This document shows, piece by piece, positions 25,500-34,124 of a DNA stretch of 64,000 bases. This stretch comes from Flavobacterium sp. ENC (lineage in GTDB: Bacteria; Bacteroidota; Bacteroidia; Flavobacteriales; Flavobacteriaceae), in assembly GCF_020991415.1 (NCBI RefSeq), contig NZ_JAJMOY010000005.1, forward strand, positions 372,001 to 436,000. The letters run 5' to 3'. Under the pieces are notes generated by a model. The model had not been told where the DNA came from. It was given only the letters and a program-made list of their open reading frames with translations, and made no database searches. The translations under genes and the position numbers were made by a program. Each line of letters starts with the position of its first letter. Positions within the stretch are counted from its first letter, which is position 1.

Positions 25500-25958
25500 C
25501 TATTTGTATATTTTTTTCCAGTTCACTTCTGCTTTTGCCTTCAGATTGGTTTCGTCTTTATTCCAGCTTTTCAGCGTATTATTAAAATAGGCGTTGTAAA
25601 ACAAATACAGTTTCCCGTCCGTGATTTTAAACGTTTCCGGATTTATCTCTACTTTTTCACCGGCACTTCCCATAGCATAAGCACACCAGCCGCCATATTG
25701 CGGTTCAAAGCCGGCAGGATTTTTCAGAAAAATTTCCTTATTGGCCACGGATGAAAATTTATAGGTAATGCCCATATAAGAAGCCGTCACTTCATTTTTA
25801 CCTTTTATCGCTTTGTTTTGTTTAAAATAAGCCACAGGATCATATCCCTGAATCGCCACTTTATTTTCTACATTATACTGAGTGATTCTTTTTGTATCAT
25901 TTTGCGAAAATACAGCAGCTGATACGAAAACAAATACTATTAAAATTAACTTTTTCAT
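25500..25958 (-). CDS. exported YHS domain protein
   Basis: 152 residues with a Sec signal peptide (MKKLILIVFVFVSAAVFSQ). The YHS core follows: VAIQGYDPVAYFKQNKAIKG, then KEIFLKNPAGFEPQYGGWCAYAMG. YHS domains are small modules often near metal or redox proteins. The single Cys in GWCAYA is conserved in this group as I recall. It lies 7 bp downstream of the peroxiredoxin-like gene. Confidence 0.85.
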   Translation of the reverse strand: MKKLILIVFVFVSAAVFSQNDTKRITQYNVENKVAIQGYDPVAYFKQNKAIKGKNEVTASYMGITYKFSSVANKEIFLKNPAGFEPQYGGWCAYAMGSAGEKVEINPETFKITDGKLYLFYNAYFNNTLKSWNKDETNLKAKAEVNWKKIYK

Positions 25959-25965
25959 CTTGATT

Positions 25966-26562
25966 TTATTTTAAGGTTTTTAATACTGAAACTAATAATT
26001 CAGCGCTTATACGTTGTTTAAAATCAGGCGAAACGTATTCGAACAAAATGTCTCCATTCGTGTTTACTACAAAAACAGAAGGAACAGGTAAAAGATTTGT
26101 GTTCATTCCATTAGAATGTACGTTGATAACTGATTTATAGTTTTCCGGAGCTTCAAAAGCAATTCCGAATTCTTTGATTAAGGCTCCGTTTGCATCGGAC
26201 AGCAATGTATATTTTACTTTATCCTTTTCTGCTGTGATCTTTAAATTTTCGGGAGAATCAGGACTTACCGCAACAATCTGATAGCCTAAGTCAAGAATTT
26301 GTTTTTCGGCTTCGGCCAGGGCAGCCAGATGCAGGTTACAATACGGGCACCAGCCGCCGCGGTAAAAAACCAATACGGTTTTCTTCTTACTAATCAGCTC
26401 AGAAAGACTGACAGCTGCATTATCTGATGATTTTAAAGTCGAATTGGGAATCTTCTCCCCTATTAATAAGGGAGCTACATCCGTTGCCGTTTTGGCAACT
26501 GTATTTTGTGCGTTTGCAACAGTACTTACGGCTGCAAACAGAATAAAAAGTGCTTTTTTCAT
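25966..26562 (-). CDS. exported peroxiredoxin-like protein (AhpC/TSA family)
   Basis: 198 residues with a signal peptide (MKKALFILFAAVSTVANAQ). The thioredoxin-fold core has YRGGWCPYC with C72 and C75, the latter as a likely resolving Cys, then IVAVSPDSPENL. The family reduces peroxides or alkyl hydroperoxides; the CPYC form is common in bacterioferritin-comigratory-like proteins of Bacteroidota. It heads the run peroxiredoxin-YHS-DoxX-DinB-NRDE. A Crp-type regulator lies just upstream on the same strand. Confidence 0.85.
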   Translation of the reverse strand: MKKALFILFAAVSTVANAQNTVAKTATDVAPLLIGEKIPNSTLKSSDNAAVSLSELISKKKTVLVFYRGGWCPYCNLHLAALAEAEKQILDLGYQIVAVSPDSPENLKITAEKDKVKYTLLSDANGALIKEFGIAFEAPENYKSVINVHSNGMNTNLLPVPSVFVVNTNGDILFEYVSPDFKQRISAELLVSVLKTLK

Positions 26563-26654
26563 AGTATATAATTTTTCATCTTTTATGATGATGTAAAACT
26601 ACTGTGGTATGAAAAAACAATTTGTCGGCTAATTTACACTTGAGGCAAAATAGT

Positions 26655-27332
26655 TTATAATTGGGTGATATCCTGTATAATAATCTCTTTTCGGGTATAA
26701 CTTAAAAGATGATTGGTTTCCATCTCATTCAGCAATTGGGTTGCTGTCTGCCTTGAAGTACAGATAATCTGGGCAATATCATTTTGGGTCAGGTAATTTT
26801 CAATTACAACCGAATTACCGTTTCTGATACCTTCCTGTTCTGCCCAGTCTTTCAGGAACTGATACAATCTGGTTTTGGCATCTTTAGAAATTAAATTGGC
26901 ATAACTGTTTTTGATGCGTTTCATTTTCAGCCCCACAAACTTCGTATACGAAAGTGCGAGTGTCGGGTTTCGAAGCAATAAATCTTCAAAATCGGACATT
27001 AGGAAACTGCAGATCGCGACATCATCAGAAAGTACTTTCGCATATTCGTTGGCTTTATCATCAGTTTCCAGCGTCAGTTCTCCAAACAAATCCCCTTTCT
27101 GGATAATATCTTTTATGGTTTCGTTTCCGTCTTCATCAACGGCAACAATTTTGATATTCCCTTTTTTAAGCAGGAAAATACGGGGTACATCAGAAGAGGA
27201 GAAGTAAATAATTTCTCCTTTCGACGCTTTTTTAAAACCTGTAATAATACACAATTGTTTGATTTGGCTGAAGCTCAGGGTCCGGAACAATTTGTGATCG
27301 CGCAAATACCAGTATTTTAAATCTTCGTACAT
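26655..27332 (-). CDS. Crp/Fnr family transcriptional regulator
   Basis: 225 residues: an N-terminal cyclic-nucleotide-binding-type beta-barrel (residues about 10-125, with GEIIYFSSSDVPRIFLLKKGNIKI and KGDLFGELTL), a dimer helix (LALSYTKFVGLKMKRIKNSYANLI) and a C-terminal winged helix with the recognition element LTQNDIAQIICTSRQTATQLLNEME. No Fe-S cysteine pattern of FNR is present. It lies 92 bp upstream of the exported peroxiredoxin-like gene and probably controls that operon. Confidence 0.88.
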   Translation of the reverse strand: MYEDLKYWYLRDHKLFRTLSFSQIKQLCIITGFKKASKGEIIYFSSSDVPRIFLLKKGNIKIVAVDEDGNETIKDIIQKGDLFGELTLETDDKANEYAKVLSDDVAICSFLMSDFEDLLLRNPTLALSYTKFVGLKMKRIKNSYANLISKDAKTRLYQFLKDWAEQEGIRNGNSVVIENYLTQNDIAQIICTSRQTATQLLNEMETNHLLSYTRKEIIIQDITQL

Positions 27333-27375
27333 AAAAATCGAATTCAGTTGCTGTAAAAGTAATTAAATTTTCATC

Positions 27376-27418
27376 TTAAAAACAAAACCCTTTTAAAGCG
27401 AAACTTCAAAAGGGTTTT
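27376..27418 (-). terminator. rho-independent terminator after the acyl-CoA dehydrogenase
   Basis: Arms AAAACCCTTTT and AAAAGGGTTTT with a 13-base loop. On the minus strand the stem is followed by GTTTTTAAG. Confidence 0.75.
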
Positions 27419-27440
27419 TATAAAATTATTTCAGAAAAAA

Positions 27441-28583
27441 TTATCCTGCGATAACGGATCTTGAAATTACAATTTTCTGAATTTCAGAAGTACCTTCGTA
27501 AATCTGTGTAATCTTGGCATCACGCATAAAACGTTCTACATGATATTCTTTCACATAACCGTTTCCACCGTGAATCTGAACGGCTTCAACAGCCGTGTCC
27601 ATTGCCACCTGCGAAGCAAATAACTTAGCCATGGCTCCACTTACATCATAATTTTTATGCTGGTCTTTATCCCAGGCCGCTTTCATACACAAATGACGCG
27701 CTGCTTCGATATTCACTGCCATATCGGCCAGTTTAAAAGCAATGGCCTGATGATTGCAGATTTCAGTTCCGAAAGCTTTACGTTCTTTCGAATATTTCAA
27801 AGCCAGTTCATAAGCTCCTGAAGCAATTCCCAAAGCCTGAGAAGCAATACCAATACGGCCTCCCGCTAAAGTTTTCATAGCAAATTTAAATCCGAAACCG
27901 TCCTCACCGATTCTGTTTTCTTTCGGAACTTTTACATCACTAAACATTAAGGAGTGGGTATCTGAACCACGGATTCCCATTTTTTGTTCTTTTGGTCCGA
28001 TAGAGAATCCCGGCATATCTTTGGTCATGATCAACGCATTGATTCCTTTGTGTTTTAACTCCGGATGCGTTTGCGCAATTACTAAATAAACAGAAGCCGT
28101 GTTTCCGTTGGTAATCCAGTTTTTAGTACCATTTACAATATAATGGTCTCCCATATCAACAGCAGTAGTTTTTTGCGAAGTGGCATCACTACCGGCTTCC
28201 GGCTCGCTTAAACAAAAAGCGCCGTGAATTTCACCTGAGGCTAAGCCCGGCAAATATTTTTGTTTTTGTTCTTCTGTACCAAATTCCTGTAATCCCCAGC
28301 AAACCAATGAATTGTTTACCGACATTACTACTGAAGCAGATGCATCTACTTTTGAAATTTCTTCCATAGCGATTACATACGAAATAGCATCCAGGCCACT
28401 TCCTCCGTATTTCGGATCAACCATCATTCCCATGAAGCCCAGCTGCCCCATTTTTTTTACCTGCTCTGTCGGAAAAATTTGCTTTTCGTCACGCTCGATA
28501 ACACCTGGCAACAATTCGTTTTGAGCAAAATCTCTTGCGGCCTGTTGAATCATTAAATGCTCTTCAGTAAGATTGAAATCCAT
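27441..28583 (-). CDS. acyl-CoA dehydrogenase (short/branched-chain type)
   Basis: 380 residues, the usual length. FAD and substrate motifs are present: GAFCLSEPEAGSDA, WITNGNTASVYLVIAQ, and KFAMKTLAGGRIGIASQALG. The catalytic base is E363 in QIYEGTSEIQ near the C-terminus, the position used by short/medium-chain enzymes rather than the long-chain/isovaleryl position. It dehydrogenates an acyl-CoA to the trans-2-enoyl-CoA and passes electrons to ETF. It has its own promoter at 28643-28673 and a terminator at 27376. Confidence 0.93.
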   Translation of the reverse strand: MDFNLTEEHLMIQQAARDFAQNELLPGVIERDEKQIFPTEQVKKMGQLGFMGMMVDPKYGGSGLDAISYVIAMEEISKVDASASVVMSVNNSLVCWGLQEFGTEEQKQKYLPGLASGEIHGAFCLSEPEAGSDATSQKTTAVDMGDHYIVNGTKNWITNGNTASVYLVIAQTHPELKHKGINALIMTKDMPGFSIGPKEQKMGIRGSDTHSLMFSDVKVPKENRIGEDGFGFKFAMKTLAGGRIGIASQALGIASGAYELALKYSKERKAFGTEICNHQAIAFKLADMAVNIEAARHLCMKAAWDKDQHKNYDVSGAMAKLFASQVAMDTAVEAVQIHGGNGYVKEYHVERFMRDAKITQIYEGTSEIQKIVISRSVIAG

Positions 28584-28642
28584 ATTCTTTGTTTTTGTTG
28601 TTTTGTTTTTTTTGAAGTCCTTTTTTCTTGAATAAAGGCTTC

Positions 28643-28673
28643 CAAAGATAATTTTTAAATGCGAATTAACAAT
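28643..28673 (-). promoter_or_regulatory. Bacteroidota promoter for the acyl-CoA dehydrogenase
   Basis: On the minus strand, ATTG (28670-28673), a 19-bp spacer and TATCTTTG (28643-28650) match the consensus TTTG-N19-TAnnTTTG with one mismatch in the first box. It lies 60 bp upstream of the ATG. Confidence 0.65.
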
Positions 28674-28983
28674 GCGCGCATATCATTTTAAGAAATTATC
28701 AGCAATCACGATAACGTTTTCGTGATTCTGTTGAATTTTAATCCGATCAGAATTAATTTTGCAACGTTTTATGTAAAATGCAACGCTTAAATTATCGCTC
28801 AAAACAGGAGCCTGAAAATATGTTAAATTATTATAATCTCAAAAAAACCAAAAATGGCAAAATCACGTATATGTACGTAAAACAACTCTTACTATTTTGA
28901 TAATGAATAGCCTAACAGCCATAAAAAAAACGTTTTACTAAAAAAAATACTAACTTTAAATAGTCAAAAATTATAAATTACAT

Positions 28984-28991
28984 TATTTTTG
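28984..28991 (+). promoter_or_regulatory. -7 promoter element (TATTTTTG)
   Basis: TATTTTTG matches TAnnTTTG and lies 28 bp before the ATG at 29020. No clear -33 box. Confidence 0.45.
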
Positions 28992-29019
28992 CCTATAAAA
29001 AATAAATTATTGATAGCGT

Positions 29020-29595
29020 ATGAAAAAGATTTTACTAGCATTTACACTCCTTTTAAGTTTACAATTTTCAACTGTTTCTGCACAGAATACTTTAGAAGTT
29101 AATGGCGTTACAGTTCCAAGAAAAATTGAATTCCAAAACAAGACCTTACAACTTAACGGTGCCGGCGGAAGATCAAAAATGTGGCTGGAAGTTTATGTGC
29201 AGGCTTTGTATTTATCACAGTTAAGCCAGGACCCGCAATTTATTATTGACAGTGATACTGAAATGGCTATTCGTATAGAAATCACTTCTTCTATGGTTTC
29301 TTCCAATAAACTGACCAAGGCCATGAATACGGGTTTTGAAAAATCAGCAGGAAGCAATCTTCAGGAGTTACGACCAAGAATTGAGGATTTCAAAAAATTA
29401 TTAAGCGATCCTATTACCGAAAAAGATGTATTTGTTTTAGCATATAATCCTTTCGATCAGACAATAAACGTTTACAAAAATGAAGTGTTGAAAGGAAAAA
29501 TCCCGGGATTTGATTTCAAAAAAGCATTGTTCGGCATCTGGCTGTCCGACAAGCCGGTTGATCAAACCCTAAAGGAAAACTTACTGGGGAAATAA
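29020..29595 (+). CDS. exported chalcone isomerase-like protein
   Basis: 191 residues with a signal peptide (cleavage after about residue 22, TVSAQ). The mature part shows the chalcone-isomerase-like pattern: VNGVTVPRKIEF, LQLNGAGGRSKMWLEVYVQALYL, IRIEITSSMVSSNKLTKAMNTGF, and the ending GIWLSDKPVDQTLKENLLGK. Bacterial members of this fold are not true chalcone isomerases and probably bind lipids or fatty acids in the periplasm. Stands alone; followed 144 bp later by the dehydrogenase gene. Confidence 0.85.
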   Translation: MKKILLAFTLLLSLQFSTVSAQNTLEVNGVTVPRKIEFQNKTLQLNGAGGRSKMWLEVYVQALYLSQLSQDPQFIIDSDTEMAIRIEITSSMVSSNKLTKAMNTGFEKSAGSNLQELRPRIEDFKKLLSDPITEKDVFVLAYNPFDQTINVYKNEVLKGKIPGFDFKKALFGIWLSDKPVDQTLKENLLGK

Positions 29596-29739
29596 AATTT
29601 TCTTATTACAATATAGTTGAAGCCGGATACGATAATGTTTTCCGGCTTTATTTTTGGGTTTGAATAAAATTGATGTCAAATACATTATTCGCATTATTCT
29701 ATTTTATACTTTTACGCAAAATAAACATATCACAACAAA

Positions 29740-30966
29740 ATGAAAGATTTATTACAGCAATTTGAAAATAAGGAACCTGAAATTGTTTTTAACTGGAAAG
29801 ATTCTGAAACAGAAGCAGAAGGTTGGACAGTAATTAATTCACTTCGTGGAGGAGCCGCAGGTGGAGGAACAAGAATGAGAAAAGGCCTGGATATGAATGA
29901 AGTTCTGTCTTTGGCTAAAACTATGGAAGTTAAGTTTTCCGTTTCTGGTCCTGCAATTGGTGGAGCTAAATCCGGAATTAATTTTGATCCGAATGACCCG
30001 CGTAAAAAGGGAGTTTTACAGCGTTGGTACAAAGCAGTTTCGCCTTTATTAAAAAGTTATTACGGAACTGGCGGGGATTTGAATGTTGATGAAATTCACG
30101 AAGTAATCCCAATGACAGAAGAATGTGGGGTATGGCATCCGCAGGAAGGTGTTTTCAACGGACATTTTAAACCTACTGAAGCCGATAAAATCAACCGAAT
30201 TGGACAATTGCGTCAGGGTGTTATCAAAGTAATCGAAAACCCTAAATTCTCACCTGATGTTACCCGCAAATATACAGTAGCCGATATGATTACCGGTTAT
30301 GGCGTTGCTGAAGCTGTTCGTCATTTTTATGCAACTTACGGTGGTGATGTAAAAGGCAAAAAAGCAATCGTACAGGGTTTCGGAAATGTAGGCTCAGCCG
30401 CTGCATTTTACTTAGCCGAAATGGGCGCAAAAGTAATCGGAATTATTGACCGTGATGGTGGACTGATCAAAGAAGAAGGTTTTTCTTTTGAAGAAATCAG
30501 AACGTTGTTTTTGAATAAAGACGGAAACAAACTGGTTGCCGATGCTATGATCCCGTTTGATGAAATCAATTCTAAAATCTGGACAATCGGTGCTGAAATC
30601 TTCACACCTTGTGCTGCTTCAAGACTGGTAACCCAAACTCAGATTGACAGTTTAATTCAAAACGGACTGGAAGTTATCTCCTGCGGGGCGAATGTTCCTT
30701 TTGCCGATAAAGAAATTTTCTTCGGTTCTATTATGGAAGAAGTAGACAGCAAAGTGAGTTTGATTCCTGATTTCATTTCAAACTGCGGAATGGCGAGGGT
30801 ATTTGCTTATTTCATGGAGAAAAAAGTTCAAATGACAGATGAGGCTATTTTTAATGATACTTCAGATATTATAAAAAATGCAATTGTAAAAGCGCATGCC
30901 CTAAATGGGTCAAAAACAAATATCAGCGCAACAGCTTTTGAAATTGCACTGAAACAGTTAGTATAA
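29740..30966 (+). CDS. Glu/Leu/Phe/Val family dehydrogenase
   Basis: 408 residues, with SLRGGAAGGGTRMRKGL, KFSVSGPAIGGAKSGI (catalytic Lys in the substrate loop), GTGGDLNVDE and the Rossmann motif IVQGFGNVGSAAAFYL. The enzyme oxidatively deaminates an amino acid with NAD(P). The order fits the branched-chain/Leu-dehydrogenase-like side of the family more than classical GdhA, but substrate choice cannot be settled by eye. Followed by a strong terminator. Confidence 0.9.
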   Translation: MKDLLQQFENKEPEIVFNWKDSETEAEGWTVINSLRGGAAGGGTRMRKGLDMNEVLSLAKTMEVKFSVSGPAIGGAKSGINFDPNDPRKKGVLQRWYKAVSPLLKSYYGTGGDLNVDEIHEVIPMTEECGVWHPQEGVFNGHFKPTEADKINRIGQLRQGVIKVIENPKFSPDVTRKYTVADMITGYGVAEAVRHFYATYGGDVKGKKAIVQGFGNVGSAAAFYLAEMGAKVIGIIDRDGGLIKEEGFSFEEIRTLFLNKDGNKLVADAMIPFDEINSKIWTIGAEIFTPCAASRLVTQTQIDSLIQNGLEVISCGANVPFADKEIFFGSIMEEVDSKVSLIPDFISNCGMARVFAYFMEKKVQMTDEAIFNDTSDIIKNAIVKAHALNGSKTNISATAFEIALKQLV

Positions 30967-30987
30967 TTTTCTTTATACTTTATACTA

Positions 30988-31020
30988 AACGAGCCAGAAA
31001 GATCTGGCTCGTTTTTTTTT
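30988..31020 (+). terminator. rho-independent terminator
   Basis: An 11-bp perfect stem (AACGAGCCAGA/TCTGGCTCGTT), 4-base loop, followed by a T run. Confidence 0.88.
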
Positions 31021-31075
31021 ACCACAGATGTAAGGATTTATAAGTTTTTCTTTTCAAGCTCTTGGATAAATTTCT

Positions 31076-32291
31076 CTCGCAGATTTTGCAGATTGAGCAG
31101 ATTTTCTTTTTTTTTTAAATAATTTTAGAATAGATCCGCTTAATCTGCGAGCAAAAAAATCACAAGATGAAAGTGATTGGATATTTCTCGCAAAGGCGCT
31201 AAGACGCCAAGTTTGAAAACCTAAAAGAAAAAACTTTGCGACTCTGCGACTTTGCGTGATTAAACATAAAAGCTTAGCAAACTTTACGAATAAGTTTTCC
31301 CGCAGATTGGACAGATCAAGCAGATTTTTTTTAATATTTTTCAAACAGATCTGCTTAATCTGCAAAATCAGCGAGACAAAAAAAATCACACGATGAAAGC
31401 GATTGAATATTTCTCGCAAAGGCGCTAAGACGCCAAGTCAAAAACTAAAAAGAACAAACTTTGCGACTCTGCGACTTTGCGTGATTAAATATAAAAGCTT
31501 AGCAACTTTACGAATAAGTTTTCCCGCAGACTGGGCAGATCAAACAGATTTTTTTTTAATATTTTTTAAACAGATCCGCTTAATCTGCAAAATCAGCGAG
31601 ACAAAAAAAAATCACAAGATGAAAGCGATTGAATATTTCTCACAAAGGCGCTAAGACGCCAAGTCAAAAACTAAAAAGAAAAAACTTTGCGACTCTGCGA
31701 CTTTGCGTGATTACTATAAAAGCTTAGCGAACTTTACGAATAAGTTTTCCCGCAGATGGGCAGATCAAGCAGATTTTCTTTTTTTTCAATCTTTTTAAAA
31801 ATAGATCTGCTTAATCTGCAAAATCTGCGAGACACAAAAAAATCACCAAATGAAAGTGATTGGATATTTCTCGCAAAGGCGCAAAGACGCCAAGTTTGAA
31901 AACCTAAAAGAAAAAACTTTGCGACTCTGCGACTTTGCGTGATTAAATATAAAAGTTTAGCAAACTTTACAGTTAAGTTTTCCCGCAGATTAAGCAGATT
32001 AAGCAGATTTTTTTTAATATTTTTTAAACAGATCTGCTTAATCTGCTTAATCCGCGAGACAAAAAAAAATCACACGATGAAAGCGATTGAATATTTCTCA
32101 CAAAGGCGCTAAGACGCCAAGTCAAAAACTAAAAAGAAAAAACTTTGCGACTCTGCGACTTTGCGTGATTAAATATAAAAGCTTAGCAAACTTTACAGTT
32201 AAGTTTTCCCGCAGATTGGGCAGATTGAGCAGATTTTCTTTTTTTCTAAATAATTTTAGAATAGATCCGCTTAATCTGCAAAATCTGCGAG
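31076..32291. repeat. tandem array of about 227-bp intergenic repeats with six hairpins
   Basis: Five copies of a CAAAGGCGC-headed segment start at 31191, 31417, 31643, 31874 and 32101 (spacings 226, 226, 231, 227). Each segment continues through AAGACGCCAAGT, GCGACTCTGCGACTTTGCGTG and ATAAAAGCTTAGCAAAC. Between and around the segments are six hairpins whose arms read CGCAGATT...GCAGAT and AATCTGC...ATCTGCG (about 31076-31151, 31300-31375, 31525-31600, 31751-31831, 31984-32058, 32210-32291). Copies differ by scattered substitutions, so the array is not brand new. Open frames across it (for example 31054-31419 and 32087-32359) repeat with the unit and look like nothing, so I treat the array as non-coding. 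Related single hairpins lie at 11159-11190 and 63712-63776. Confidence 0.88.
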
Positions 32292-32423
32292 ACAAAAAAT
32301 ATTCACAAGATGAAAAAAACCTAGCGCCCTTTGCGGTTAAATTCCCCACACCAATTTGATTCTAAACAATTTTTACTACTTTTAAACGTTTTTATTAATA
32401 CAATTCCAAAATTCAGAATCACA

Positions 32424-33323
32424 ATGAGCTCAGACAGTTCTTCCGATAAAAAGAAATCATTATTAATCTCGACTGTCATTTACGCAGTAATTTTACTATT
32501 GTTGTTTTTTATTCGTTTCTGGCCTCCTTACAATCCGGAAAACAATGCAGCACTTGCGGCAGGTGGCGGCGGCGGTGGTGTGACCATAAATTTCGGAGAC
32601 AGTGATGTCGGATCAGGAGCCAATTACAAAAGCGAAGTATTGAACGTAAAAAACGAAGCGAAGCAAACACCGGCAAAAGCAACACCTGAGGAAGCCATTA
32701 TCACTCAGGAAAATACGACAACAGAAGAAAGTGTCGTTATTCCAGTAAAAGAAAAACCAAAAAAAAATACCCCGGTTGAAAAACCCGTAACCAAACCTGT
32801 ACCGGAGAAACCAAAAGTTTCCAACTCTACCAATGATGCCTTATCAAGCATTTTAAAAGGATCCAACAAAGGAGGGGACGGTGATGATAAAGCGGCCGGA
32901 AATAAAGGAAAAGCAAACGGAAGCTTAGGCTCTAACGGCTACTACGGAAGTGGCGGATCCGGAGGAGGAACAGGCGGCGGTAACGGAACCGGAAATGGCG
33001 TTGGTACCGGAAGCGGTTACGGAGCCGGAAGCGGCGGAGGTTCCGGTGGCGGATCAGGTTATTCCCTCGGAAACCGAAAAGCATTGTCTAAACCAGCACC
33101 AAAATATACGTGTAACGAAGAAGGAAAAGTTGTGGTTGAAGTTACAGTAGATCAAACCGGAAAAACGATTAGCGCAACTCCGGGAATAAAAGGAACAACC
33201 AATACAGCAAGATGCTTGTTAGATCAGGCTAAAATTGCTGCCCTGAATACCAAATGGTCTCCTGACGATAATGGAACTGCCAAACAGGTTGGCAAGATTA
33301 TTTATAATTTTAGTCTGGATTAG
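32424..33323 (+). CDS. TonB-like energy transducer with Gly-rich linker
   Basis: The start is the ATG at 32424 (MSSDSSSDKKKSLL); the in-frame ATG at 32331 lies upstream in repeat-derived DNA. The 299-residue protein has a short cytosolic tail, one membrane segment (about residues 14-32), a Lys/Pro/Glu-rich periplasmic stretch (KEKPKKNTPVEKPVTKPVPEKPK), then a long Gly/Ser/Asn-rich linker (about residues 145-215), and a C-terminal TonB-like domain (GKVVVEVTVDQTGKTISATPGI). TonB couples the proton-motive force from ExbB-ExbD to outer-membrane receptors. The exbD and exbB genes lie next door but on the opposite strand, an unusual convergent layout. Confidence 0.78.
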   Translation: MSSDSSSDKKKSLLISTVIYAVILLLLFFIRFWPPYNPENNAALAAGGGGGGVTINFGDSDVGSGANYKSEVLNVKNEAKQTPAKATPEEAIITQENTTTEESVVIPVKEKPKKNTPVEKPVTKPVPEKPKVSNSTNDALSSILKGSNKGGDGDDKAAGNKGKANGSLGSNGYYGSGGSGGGTGGGNGTGNGVGTGSGYGAGSGGGSGGGSGYSLGNRKALSKPAPKYTCNEEGKVVVEVTVDQTGKTISATPGIKGTTNTARCLLDQAKIAALNTKWSPDDNGTAKQVGKIIYNFSLD

Positions 33324-33364
33324 AAAACACGGATTTCACGAATTTACACGAATAGTTAGAATAT

Positions 33365-33409
33365 AAATAGAAAAGGCTTTCTGATATCTCAGAAAGCCTT
33401 TTCTATTTT
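33365..33409. terminator. bidirectional terminator after the tonB-like gene
   Basis: Perfect 20-bp arms around TATC (33365-33384 and 33389-33408); the core is AGAAAAGGCTTTCTGA and its complement, ending in TTTT. Confidence 0.85.
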
Positions 33410-33644
33410 GGCCTGTCATCTGGACACAAGGAGACTCAACAGACGACGTAAATCTTTGCAAGAAGCTCGACAAAGATTGGATTTTCTTTACGGAGTTACT
33501 AGTGTGATTTCTCCCTTCCTTCGAAATGACAAAATTGTGCTACAATTTTATAATTAAGACTGCTTCGTTCCTCCGACGACAGATTGTGTTTTTGATTTTT
33601 GCGTGAGGGATAGGAGCTGGCTACCGAAGTAGCGCGGATAGCCC

Positions 33645-33707
33645 GACCGCAATAAAAAAATGGGCGAATCAACATCATGCTGATTCGCCCATTTTTTTAT
33701 TGCGGTC
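33645..33707. repeat. 27-bp perfect inverted repeat (terminator-like)
   Basis: Arms 33645-33671 and 33681-33707 are perfectly complementary over 27 bp around a 9-base loop (ACATCATGC). The arms contain GGGCGAATCA next to ATAAAAAAAT, so both strands end in a T run inside the stem. It lies 19 bp past the exbD stop and could terminate exbBD. Confidence 0.85.
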
Positions 33708-33725
33708 ACGCCCTACTGATCAATC

Positions 33726-34121
33726 TTACTTCGGACTTGTAGCAATCACAAATTTCAGATTGTTCTTCACTCCTATCTGCAGCACATCTACTAAATCCTG
33801 AACCTGCAAATTAAACGGAATTCTGACTACAACCGTTTGCTCTTTGTTGTCACCGATTTTTGACATTAAGGAAGTCTCCAGGTTTTCAAAATCTACCGGT
33901 TCCTTGTCGATGTAAAACTTTTTATCTTCCGTAACAGAAAGGCTGATCAGCTGTTTATTCGTTTTTTCATTGGCTTTGGCTTTCGGCAAGGTCATCTTGA
34001 TCACATTAGGATTTGCCAGCGTTGAGATAATTAAGAAAAACAACAGCAGGAAAAACATAATATCACTTAACGACGAAGTGGCTACCTCGGCATGAAATCT
34101 TCTTTTTCTTTTAATAGACAT
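33726..34121 (-). CDS. exbD: ExbD/TolR family protein
   Basis: 131 residues: a short basic N-terminus (MSIKRKRRFHAEV), one membrane segment (SDIMFFLLLFFLIISTLAN) with the conserved proton-path Asp at D20 in SLSDIMF, and a periplasmic domain with the ExbD pattern (LPKAKANEKT, YIDKEPVDFENLE, VLQIGVKNNL). Forms the proton-channel with ExbB that powers TonB. Its start is 3 bp after the exbB stop, so the two are one operon. Confidence 0.92.
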   Translation of the reverse strand: MSIKRKRRFHAEVATSSLSDIMFFLLLFFLIISTLANPNVIKMTLPKAKANEKTNKQLISLSVTEDKKFYIDKEPVDFENLETSLMSKIGDNKEQTVVVRIPFNLQVQDLVDVLQIGVKNNLKFVIATSPK

Positions 34122-34124
34122 ACC

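Larger units (their letters stand above)
28584..29019. other. divergent intergenic region
   Basis: 436 bp between the leftward acyl-CoA dehydrogenase and the rightward chalcone-isomerase-like gene. It holds a promoter for each direction; I see no gene or repeat in the rest. Confidence 0.7.
33324..33725. other. convergent intergenic region with two large hairpins
   Basis: 402 bp between the tonB-like gene and exbD. It holds a 20-bp-arm terminator at 33365, a 27-bp-arm inverted repeat at 33645, and between them a stretch (33411-33644) with no convincing gene, ending in GCGTGAGGGATAGGAGCTGG and a GTAGCGCGGATAGCCCGACC segment that I recall as part of a dispersed intergenic element in Flavobacterium. 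Confidence 0.65.

Noticed and set aside
31076..32291. Possible CRISPR array
   Set aside because: The unit is about 227 bp and nearly the whole unit repeats. There are no short direct repeats separated by unique spacers and no cas genes.
31054..32359. Open frames of 75-121 codons inside the repeat array on both strands
   Set aside because: They recur with each repeat unit, change frame between units and have repeat-like low-complexity translations. No start signals or family similarity.
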